Assembly (NCBI GenBank): GCA_036924085.1 | Contig: JAVGWX010000004.1 | Span: 78,694,941 to 78,758,940, forward strand | Source: Ariolimax columbianus | Lineage: Eukaryota; Mollusca; Gastropoda; Stylommatophora; Arionidae | Direction: 5' to 3' | Length of the DNA stretch: 64,000 nt | In this document: positions 23,901 through 35,900 of the stretch, one piece after another | How the letters are laid out: every line of letters begins with the position of its first letter | How positions within the stretch are numbered: position 1 is the stretch's first letter | Position numbers and translations under genes: made by a program | The notes under the pieces: model-generated | Told to the model about the DNA's origin: nothing | The model's input: the letters and a program-made list of their open reading frames with translations, nothing else | Database searches by the model: none

Positions 23901-26900
23901 GCTACGATATGGTTGGGACCTGGGGCCTGTGTCTCAGCCCGACCCGGTTGAGCCGCAGAAAGAGGTCTCTGCCGTCCACCAATCAAAGCGGGCGGGAAGC
24001 TGCTCGATATTCACCCCTTACGGCGATGAGGTGTGAAACCACTAGTAGAAGACTTAGTTCTCGGTCGGGGTGTCGTAAGCAGTAGAGCAGCCACCTCACT
24101 GCGAACTATTGAGACTCAACCCTTGATCATGAGATATGTTCGCACACCAGGCGAACAACATCTCTGTGCCATGACCAGGCTTGTCCCCTGGTTAAATGCA
24201 CTCCTGCCTCGCTCTTTACCTCTGTCTGTTATCGGTCATCCCAATGGACGCAGAAGAGATGCAGGCCAGCGGACATTGCACCTCTGCCCTATTGTGACAA
24301 CCTCCCAGGTGGCGGGGAACGCTAGGCGTACCATCACTGCAGAGAAGCCGAGAAAATAAAGGGAGCAAAGAGATACCCCACTCACATGCATATGCTACGT
24401 TTCTGGCAGGACGTGATGATCCTGGAACACAGACACACTGGACTGCCTCTCTTCCGAGATACTTGAAAAACTAGTACATACAGTCCATTATATCATATCA
24501 TATCATTGCCACACCCTGTAGACACGAGTGGGGAAGACTCGATAGTCCTGCAAGACAACTTCCCTAAGAGAGACAACTCTGACCAAAAACAACTGCTGCC
24601 TTGCAGATAGGCTGGGGACAGCCAAAGGCTAAGGAGGGCATCCCTACAGAAACGACTGTTGAAATCGGATGCACTGGGCCACAGGCTTAACAAAGTAACA
24701 CAGTGCAACGTATATCGCTGTAACCAGCGTACGAAGAAGAAGAAGAAGAACCCTGGCTACTCAGTTCGTAAAACCCCATTCACCTGTGCTCCTGAGAAAT
24801 AACGCACAATTTAGACATTTTAATAAAACTATTTACTATGACAAAACATATCTAGCTTGACCCTAATCAATGGATGAATGGTAATCCAAATCACACACAA
24901 TTCCCACACGTTGTTGTTCAAATAACAACTGATCATTTTCAGAATAATCACCATCTAAATCCAATTTATCAGCCTCAAAATACTTGAAATTACTTTCTAC
25001 AACTTGTTCTGTTTGTTATCATTTTAGAATGGCCATTTTATAAATTTCCAAAACCCTTTCTCATCACGAAAATCATCGCGAAGACATGCTTCTATATTTG
25101 CACCGCCGTATTTGTAATTTCCAGAAATGTGTGTACAGGTGTAGACGTCTCTATATGGCCAACATCCAAGCGGTACTGCCAAAATTGCGTCTAAAAATAA
25201 TGGTCCACCTGTCACAACGACAATCGAGTGGCTCAAGGAATGTGGTATTTACAGACACCCCAATATACTGGTGTCACGGGTTCAAAGGGATAAATATTGC
25301 AGCATCTATGATGTCATCTATGGCAGTTTGCAGCCTGATTTCTGTTTTGCAAATTTGATCTCGTAGAGAGACAGTCTCATCAATGTTCTTTTCTCCATTG
25401 CCCTTTGAACGACTTGGAGCTAAGTTTGTAAACAATAAAAAAAATATGTCTTGCTTTCTTTTACTGATAAACTGATGATAAATTTCAATGTTGATTCTAT
25501 GACAGGGCATCAAAGTGGAATCTTTCCCCAAATGTGATTTCATCCCAATCGACTTCCATGAGGTGCGTCAGGTCAAGGTCAGCTTCAGAAAGTTGTTGAG
25601 AGCATGCGTGCCTAGTAGTCCTGTCACTGGGCCTGAGGACAGCTTTCACAGGGCAGTTGAAGACTCGGAGTGGCTTCAGCAGGTAGGACTCGTAGAATAG
25701 TTTTTGGTGGATAATATCGTGATCAAATAGGTCAATGGTCAATTTGAGGAAGAAGATGATATAATCCATTTGGGATCAAGATGCTGAGCAGCACATGAGC
25801 TGCAGTGGTCAGCGACCCATAGCTGACTACTAGCGTCAGGGCCAGTGAACCAGAGCTGCCAAGACTCTTCTACACCTCCACGCGGTGATACTGGATAACA
25901 GGCTGCAGCAGGGCAGACTGGCTAAGGAGAAGGGATCAAAGAGGGAATGCTAACCCGGTACTCATAAAATGCTTGCTGAAGTCAGATGTGTTGGACCATA
26001 AGATGCAAATATCGCAGTCAAGCTGTAAACTACGACACAGCGCATTCCGTGCTCTGGACTACATTCTGCTACTTAAGCCCTTCCAGGGTTTGGTAGTGGG
26101 AGATTGAGAACGAACGAAGCCAAGCCATATAATCCGTTCAGCTGTGAGCTGGTTGCTCTTGACAGCCCAATGCCTCCAGGGCAAAAGCACACTCCGTCCT
26201 TAGTTGTTGTGGTGATGTGTAGAGTGTGTTGTGTACGGAATTTTCAGCTTGGGGAACAGTCAAAAATTGCATGGAGGCATATAGGGAAGTAGGTATCCTG
26301 ACGAACCAGAGGAATGTTGTGTTTGGCCAAGAAAGTCTGAGAATCAGATGTGATGAATGGGCGGTTGCGTCATGATGAAGTTCCCATTGTCCACAGGTCC
26401 AGTAGTTTGTGTCGCACAGCATCACAGTGACCAAACACAACATTTCTCTTGTTCGTCAGACACCTTACTCTCCCCGACATGACTCCTTGTGATGTTTTAC
26501 TGTTCCCCAAGCTGTAAATGTAGCTGAAAGGGATCTGATTTGAGTCATGAGAAGACATTATGTGGAATGCGACAACCCAGCTGTACTCCATTCCCAAAGA
26601 GGCCTTCCTGAAATGCTTCCAATGAAGGTGGGACTGCTGGGAGAAGTGTGGAGTCCCAATAAAAGTACTTTGGAGAGGATTATGGTTACAAATCTCCAGG
26701 TAATTGTATTGTTCTGGCCCAAAGGTTGGATACTTTTTTTACACACCTCATATAATGGATACATGCTGAAATGAAGACTTGAGGGATATTTGAGACACCA
26801 TCTAAAAATAGTCATCGCCTGTAGTTGGTAGCTGAGATGTATGGTCAAGCTTAAGTTCTGCTTAACTATCAATTCCTGAATCACTGTGTGCTATATTCTA

Positions 26901-29900
26901 GGCCAGTGCTCTTCAACCTGGGCGCTACCACCCACAAGTGGGCGTTTTTAGTTTTCAGATGGTCGATAGCAGAATAATTACATGCTGTATTAAAAACACA
27001 ACCTGAGGAAACAATGGCAAAAAGCCAGCAAACAAACAAAAGTGCCAAATTATGAGAACTTGTGTTTTTTCCATGGCAGCATATGCCTGTGAAACATGGG
27101 CAGTTACCCAAACTTTGAGTCTTTCAAGTCGAAATGCTATAGAATGCTGTGGACTGCAAAAAAAAGAAGAATGCATACATTCGGAAGAAGTTGGGCATGG
27201 AGGAGGACTGGCTCATAAATTTAATCATGAACAGAAAATTGAAATACTTTGACCAATTCAAAAGAAACAACAATCTTGAGAAAACAATAATGGAAGGTAT
27301 GGTGTCGGGCAAGAGAGACAGAGGCAGACCAAGAAGGTGATGGCACCAAGATGTCAAGTAATGCTGGGGCATGACTCTGGAGCAGGCTGGAGACTTGGCA
27401 AGAGATCAAATTTCTTTTAAACAGGCTGTCATGGAAGCGACATTCTGCAAATGACATGCTACATGATGATTAAAAACTTCCCAAATACACAGTGAACGAT
27501 CTCAGAATTTTCATCAATTTAGATGATAGTGGGTGGTAAGGAAAGTTTACCTTCATGAAAGTTATATTAGAGGGTGCCAGGTATAAAAAGGTTGAAGAGA
27601 TCTTATCTAGGCCATTAAATGTTACATTATTTGACCCACAGCTCAGCAGCATACTTCAGCTGTCAGGAGCTGTGGTAGACCTAATGAATGTCCAGGGCTC
27701 ATCTGTGATGATCTGTTTAGAAGATGGATGGGACATCACCACACAGGTAGGTTCTTGTATATCTTATTTTACCACTTTTATTAGGTCATAGATTGGTCTG
27801 ATCAAACACAGACATAGTATCATATACACTTATATATGGGCAAGCTTGAGTCACGCAAGTGAGCTCCTGGTGGCAAAATAAAACGTTACAAAGACGCTCT
27901 GAAAGCCTCACTTAAGAACTGCGGCATTGATCTTGAAAATTTAGAAAACATTGCTGCTGATCGCTCTAGCATGTCGCATATGGAGCAGACAAGAAATTTA
28001 ATAAGCTGCACAGCCTCCGTCTGACGGTCAGACAGTGTTTCTTAGCCCTCAGTGTGACAGACGCTTTCGGGCTCGTATTGGTTTGATCAGCCACCTACGA
28101 ACCCACTCCAGGATTGACAGATGTGGTCCTCTTTGGAAACGATGGACAAACAACATATATGTGCTCATTCGCAGATTAACCTTCCTGAAATTATGTCTCA
28201 ATGGATAAAAATGTCTCGTAAAAGAATGAAAGCCTCATAACAGACACACACTGTCGTCAAGGATGAAATGTCTGATTTCATTGTACCATGCCTCAGCTCT
28301 TTCTGAGGGACAGTGACTAGTTCCCTTTCTCACTGTATTGCCTTATCTAACTGTAAATCAGTTACCCATTTACGTCCGGGGATCCTCAAGGGTATTTAGT
28401 TAAATATGTTATGGGGTTTATTCCAGCAGTGGGAGAAGTTGCATCTGTATATCAGTTAATGTGTATGGTCACCTGTAAATGGACTCACCCAGCAATAATT
28501 GGTGTCAGAAGTTGGTGTCTATGGCATGCAGCCTTAGCTGTGGTTATGTTTTTTTGTCTTTGCACAGCATTGTTCTCACAAATTTCCTTTGAGCATCACA
28601 ATTGTCACCAACTTCCTGACAGCATCCTGTTTGAAAATGATTCTCATGGCGGCTTCTATTTTCCTGAAAATTTCTTTATAATTTTTTTTAATTTCTTGCG
28701 TCTGTCATAAAAAGGACGTGTTATTATTTGTTGCAAGGCTGCAACATCTGCACCTTTATGTCTGATGGATCTGGTTTCAGAACTGCATTTTTTGGGGGGA
28801 CTGGATTTGTCTTCCCTCTTCTATCCCTATTCTCTTAGCCAGACTACACAAGTACAGCCTGTTTCCAGGGCCAGCACTTGGAGGCAGATTAGGATCTTGG
28901 TCAGCTATGGTTTACTGACCCTGATGCAAGCAGTCAGCTATGGTTCACTGACTCTGATGCAAGTAGCCAGCTATGGTCCACTGACTGCTCATTCACTGCT
29001 GCATCTTCTGCTCATTCACTGCTGCATCTTCAGCCCATTCACTGCTGCATCTTCTGTCAATTCGCTGCTGCATCATCAGCCCATTCATTGCTGCATCTTC
29101 AGTCAATTCACCAATTCACTGCTGCATGTTCAGCCCTTTCACTTCTGCATCTTCAGCCCTTTCACTTCTGCATCTTCAGCTCCCTGATAATTTAATATCT
29201 TACATGCTGTGATCATGCTTCATAAGTTGTAGAACGTGGTCACGCATTCTGTTGGTGACAGCTATAAATTAATTGTAGCACTACACAGTTTCTTTGTGAT
29301 CTGATTGCCTTGGAGAGTCACTTCAAGGCTCTTCGTTTCGACAAAGGCATCAACCTTGTCAAGAGACTTCTTCAACATTCGTACCGAAAGGACATTTGGG
29401 ACATTGAGTTGTAATTTACAGTGAGGCTGTGATATATGCGCCTTTCGGCCCAACACATCCAATTTCAGCTTGATTTTTTGTGGGTACCGGGTTTGCCTTT
29501 CCACTACAATCCCTATTCACTTAGCCAGAATACATTAGTGTAGTCTGTTTTCGAGCCGCCGCTTGTAGGCAGAATAGAATCTTGGTCAGCTGATCTTGGT
29601 TCGCCGACACTGATGCAAGCATCTTATATCAGCTGGCTTTTTGGGTGCCAGGTTAACTGGGCACTTTTGCTTAACAAAATCTGGCATGAAGATCAGATTA
29701 ATGTGTACATTGGGGCTTTGAATATTCTTCTATGCTTGTGAGAATTGGACAATTACAGCTGACCTGCAGCGGAACAGATGAGATGTTTCAGAAGACTTCT
29801 AAACATCACATGCAAAGACCGAGTTGCAAATGAGGAAATACAAGAAGGAATTACAACAGCAACAGGGCCTTTTGAAGAACTCTTGGCAACTGTCAAAATA

Positions 29901-32900
29901 TGGAAACTCTTGGTACGGCCACATATTGAGATCAAACTGGCTTGCAAATACGATCCTGCACTGAAGGGTGCAAGGCAGACGACGAAGAGGTCATCCCAAA
30001 AAGAAGCGGGGGAGGACAACATAAAAGAATGATCCAATCTCCAACCAGAGGAGGCACAGGCAGCGACTGCTGACAAAGCCTGTTTGTGCTGGGTTGTGGT
30101 GGTGTCTTCACGGGTACCCCAACGACCTCATCGGTTACAGGATGACTTGACCTGGCCTGAGTAGCTTCAAACAACAACAACATTGCAATAGTTTATGTCC
30201 ATTTATTACATTATGTTTTTGCATAATTTTAACATGTATGTTCACTTCAGTTTTTGATAACAATATGGTTTACTGTAGTATCAGTTCAGTTCAAGTGCCA
30301 TCTCCCCATCGAAGGTCAGCTGCAATGGATCTCCAGTGTCCTCTATCTCTTGTCATAATGGTGCAATCTGACAGACTTTTTCCAGTCCATCTTCTGATGT
30401 TATCCACCCACTTATAACGTTATCTGCCTCTTGAACGACTACCGTCCACCCTACCCTCTAGTTTTAAACAAGCCTTGTTATATGACCAAAATATTAGAAC
30501 TGTCTAACCCTGATTTCGGTCATTAATTCTTTTTTCACCCTTAACTTTTTCAGTACCTCTATATTTGTTTTCTTCTCTTTCCAAGAAATGCAACCCAATC
30601 TTTTATATACCCATGGTTTGAAGGCTTCAGTACTCTTTTCCAACTTGTAATTTAGTGTCCATGTTTCTGTGCCACAAAGTAGTGACGTGTATACATAACA
30701 CCTGATAATTCTCATTTTTAAATTATGATTTATCTGCTTGGATGTCAGTATGTGTCGCAAGTTGCTGAATGCCATCTTGGCCATATCTATTATCTTTCTG
30801 ATTTCTGTTTCACGGCTGCTTTCTTCCATAATTATATGACCTAAATAGGAGAAACTCTTTACCTGTTCCAGTAGTTGATCTTTTATTTTTATCGACACAC
30901 AAGGTTGCTTGTCATTTGTCTCAAGTTTTCTTTGTTTTCTTTATGTTTGTGTCTAATCCAAACTCTTGACTTATTTTGTATAATGTTGTCACAAGCTCAT
31001 GCAAGTCTTGCTCACATTTTGCCATCAAAACTGTATCATCCGCATATCTAACATTATTCATTGCCAGTTCTCCAATGACAAGCCTTGGCATCTCTGCTAT
31101 CTGTTTTAATATTTGTTCTATGTAGATATTAAAAAGACAAGGGGATAATACACATCCTTGTTAAACTTAACTTTTTACATCTATACTTGGAGAGCATAAC
31201 TTTCCTAATTTTACTGTATCAGTTTGTTCCAAGTACAGATTACCTATTTCTTGGAGACATTTAATTAATTTCCTATGTTGAACTCTGTCAAAAGCCTTCT
31301 GGTAGTCTATGAAGCAAATATAAATGTCATTATGTATTTTTATATTGTAGTATAGTTGTAAACCATTATTATTGGTGTCACACATACTTACCAATTCCAG
31401 TCATTTTCTTGAAACAGATAGTGGTCGTAGCTGAAGTTCTGATGGATCCATATTATCGCACTATTGAGGGCTTCAGGACTCTGGTAGAGAAGGAATGGCT
31501 GGGCTTTGGTCATCGTTTTAGCCACAGGAACAATCAGACTGCAGCCACACAGACCAGCGGATTTGCACCAATCTTTCTACAGTTTCTTGATTTGGTGCAC
31601 CAGGTATAGGAATATAAAACTGTGTATAGATGGTTGTCTTCATGTATGCAAAGCTTTATTTATGTTATGACATTGCTGTCCTGATGGGTGAAATGTTATG
31701 GTCTTCATAAGACCAATCCTTAACCTTTACTACACGTCCGTCGCTTCAGTCAGCGGGAAAAATGTAAATTGCATTACGAAAGTCACTGCAAAGTTGCTGC
31801 TAAGCATCAGCCGTTCTAATCATATATAATCAGGGATCAAGATGCTGAGCAGCACATGAGCTGCAGTGGTCATCAACTCATATCTGACTGCTAGTGCCAG
31901 GGCCAGCGAACCAAAGCTGCCAAGACCCTTCTACACCTCCACGTAGTGATCCTGGATAACAGGCTGCAGCAGGGCAGACTAGCTAAAGAGAAGGGATCAA
32001 AGAGGGAATGCTAACCCGGTACTCAAAAAATGCTTGCTGAAGTCGGATGTGTTGGACTGAAAGGTGCAAATATCGCAGTCAAGCTGTAAACTACGACACA
32101 ACGCATTTCATTCTCTGGACTTCATTCTGCTACTTAAGCCCTTTCAGTGTTTGGTAGTGGGAGATTGAGAATGAACGAAGCCAAGCCAAGCCATATATAA
32201 TCAAACAGGGTTATATGCAGAAATTGTCTGAACATACTGCTTATTTGATTGTAGAGGGTTTGACTTCCGTCTTGTCTGATTTAAAAATACTTGTGCTTTT
32301 GACCCTTCTTTTAGACTTTTGGAAATTACTTATGCTTTTCTCTTGGATTTGAAGATTATAGAGAATGGAAAAGTTTTTGCATCAAATTTTTCTCTGAGGT
32401 AGATTTGTTTAGTTTGTTTATGTAGATACAATAATTGCGTTTATAGTGGGAACTGATAGATATGGCCTTTTGTAAACATTGGTAATCCGTTTTTGGTGTA
32501 AATTTCTTTATTTCAAGCAAAAAGACAGCGAAAGCGAGAAAATCTATATGTTTGTGCTGTTTTTCAATAATAAGTCACCTTCATCTTCTTGTATATCAGA
32601 AACTAACACACACACACAACAATAACACTAACACATTCTTTATTCATTTATTTCTCTACACAAACAAATCATATCTATAGACATCATAAAAAAGATACAG
32701 GCTCTCAAAGTGAAGAACCTAGAGAAATGTGAAGCTCTGAAAAATAATGCAGCTGTAGAAGTTGTGTAATTTGTTAATATATGGTGGCTAAGGTTAACCG
32801 CTGTGTGAGTCCATCTTAATAGACTCACACAGCTAAGTAGACCTACAGCCAGTTAGGCACAATTTATAGCTGCTCTTAACAAACCACTTGAGGGAACGGT

Positions 32901-35900
32901 ACAAATAACTTGGATAGATTTTAAACTTTAATTTTGTCCGGGCAGCGGTCGTAAAGACTACTCTTTAAACTGCCAAGGAATTTTTAATGTGCTCAACACT
33001 GAATACGGGAGTCCGATCTCACTACCCAAGAATTCAGGGAAATTTTTATCAGAAGATCCACGTGAACAAAGGTCCTGGTCATCACAGTGATTCGCACCCG
33101 AGACGAACACCTTACCTCAAGACCACTAAATCTCCCCTTGTATCGAACATAATGGGGACTACATCGAAAAATGATAGTTGTGTTTCCCTTTTTCAGTATA
33201 AATTTCAACAAAAAAATTGTCATTTGAAGCAACCTCATATTTTATCAACAGTCTATTTAAATGATGTAAACCTGATTGATATATTTCACTTGAACAGATC
33301 CACCATCAGTTTCCATTGTCCTTTGAGTTCAACCAGTACTTCCTGCGCTACCTAGCCTACCACTGTGTTAGCAACAGGTTTTGTACTTTCATGTTGGACA
33401 GTGAACTGGAGCGTGTGGAGTCAGGATGGCTCCTGGAGGAGCACAGTGGCACTTTAAACTTGGACTTGAAGAATGTGGACCATGGCCACCAGCCTAATGT
33501 TTCAAGTCTGTTGGAACACGGGTAAGCTAGGCCATCTCTGGCGGGAACTGAGGTTCAGACATTGATTGGGAGAGCAATTTGTAACACCCCCAGGTCCCCT
33601 AACTGGGGAATGTTATCTGTTATACCAAAGCTAATCCCTAGAATACATTACTGGGGAATGTGATTTGTTATACCAAAGTTAAACCCCAGGACCCCTATCT
33701 GAGGAATGTGATCTGTTATACCAAAGCTAATCCCTAGAACACCTTACTAGGGAATGTGATCTGTTACACCAAAGCTAATCCCCAGGACCCCTAACTGAGG
33801 AATGTGATCTGTTATACCAAAGCTAATTCCTAGACCACCTTACTGGAAAATGTGATCTGTTATACCAAACCTAATCCCTAGACCACCTTACTGGAGAATG
33901 TGATTTATTATACCAGAGTCAATCCCCACACAAGCGTATCCATGCCTACACAAAATGTGAGCCGGCAAGAAATGAAAGATCCATAATGGACTATGCAATA
34001 GTGAGGAAAACTGATTTCAAGCATGTAAAGGATGCTAGAGTGTTCAGAGGACCAGAGATAGGAAGCGACCACTACCTTGTTAAAATAAAGAGAGAAATTG
34101 AAAAACACTATCCAGCCAGGCAACACCCATCAGCAAGCATGAATCATAATACACGAGGAGAAAATAAAATTAAGGCTTACAAACTACGAGAACCAGATGT
34201 TAAGAGGAGATACCAAGGGCTCATAACAACAGCAATAGAAAGGATAGAGGAATCTGAAGAAGATATGGAAATGCTTTGGGTAAAATTCAAAGACATCCTC
34301 AAAGAGGCTGCAGCAGAGGCATGCGGTCAAACCAAAGAAGGGTGGAAGAGAAAGAGTACGCCATGATGGACAGAAGAAGTGAAAACAATAATACGAGAAA
34401 AGAAAAAGGCATGGAAGCAATACCTAGGGGCTAGGAATACAGAAGAACAAACTGAGAAATATAAAGAATATGTAAATTTTAGAACAGAAGCAAAGAAGAC
34501 TGTGCTCAAGGCCAAACAGAAATCTTGGGAAGAATTTGGAGAGAAACTGGAAAATAATGCTGGAGAAAACCAGAAACTGTTCTACAAGACAAAGAACATG
34601 AGGAAGGAAAAGGAATGCCCCCTGAAATTTGTTAAAGATAAACAAGGTGCGCTGTTGACTGCCCCAGAAGAGGTAATGAACAGATGGAAAGAATATTTCT
34701 CAGATCTCCTTGGAGTGGAGGAAAACCAAGCTCTGGAAGTAACAGTCCCAATTCAAGAAAAGGGAGCCATGGAGGGAAACGATAATATCACAATGGAAGA
34801 ACTAAAGGCAGCATTGGAGAAAATTAAGATTGGTAAAGCAGCAGGACATGATGGTATAACACCAGAAATGGTTAAATACAATGGGAGCGGCAGGAGAGAT
34901 GCTATTCATGAAGATTCTCAAGGAAGCTTGGCGGCACAAGAAGATACCAAGAGACTGGGAGGTTGCAATAATAATACCAATATTTAAAAAGGTCTAGCAG
35001 AGCCAAATATGGATGAAACTCAATGTGGGTTTAGGGCAAACAGAAGTACTCAAGACCTTATCTTTACACTCAGACAGCTAAGTGAAAAGGCTCTTGAATA
35101 TGATAAAGAGATGCATCTCTGCTTTTTGGATTTGGAGAAAGCATTTGATAAAGTTCCTTGGGACAAACTCTGGGAGTGCCTGACAAGGAAGAACATCCCA
35201 GGACCCCTGATCTCTGCCATACAGAGTTTCTATAAAACATGCAGAAATTATGTGCGGACATCAAATAAAAAGTCAGGAGAGTTCAAGACCACTAGAGGAG
35301 TAAGACAGGGGGACATTCTATCACCGTACCTTTTCATACTCCTCATGGATGAAGTCATCAAAGCCTGCAAGGAACGGACAAAAAAGTATGAAGTAGGGTA
35401 CTGGAAGATGAGACCAAATTACATATCGGAACTAGCATTTGCAGATGATGTGGCCCTGATCACGAAAACCGAAGCACATCTCCAGATCAACTTGCAGGTC
35501 TGGGAAGAAGAGTTGAAGAAGAGAGGAATGCACATCAGCAACTCCAAAACAAAAACCATGGTGATCGCCAGAGATGAAAAGAGACATCAGATAACCCTGG
35601 GAACACGAGCACTGGAGCAGGTCAGCAACTTTAAATGGGAGGAATCAAAGAGGGGTTAACTGTACGAAGGGCAGCAGCAGGTAGACTGTTCCATGCAATA
35701 AACAGAGGTTTCCTCAGCAGAAGAGAAATAAGCAGGAAAACAAAAGATGGATGTATACTGCTCGACCTATGTGCCTGTCCTGACATATGGATGTGAGTCA
35801 TGGGCAATGACTATAGCCCAAGAAAAGCAATTACAAACTTCAGAAATGAGGTACCTAAGAAAGGCGGTTCAGGTGACGAAAAGGGACAAGATCCGTAACC

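Noticed and set aside
23666..24135. Functional 28S rRNA locus
   Set aside because: Only the 3' end is present, part is duplicated, the sarcin-ricin consensus is altered and target duplications flank it.
27555..27641. Extension of Sbf exon 6 to the upstream open frame
   Set aside because: Family similarity and a good acceptor (cccacag) begin at 27642; upstream residues do not align with the SBF family.
28411..28710. 99-codon + strand ORF as an exon or small gene
   Set aside because: No similarity to Sbf, no phase-compatible splice sites, and no motif beyond hydrophobic runs.
34379..35659. Intact LINE ORF able to make a working polymerase
   Set aside because: Two internal deletions and frameshifts, and a truncated endonuclease, separate the open frames.
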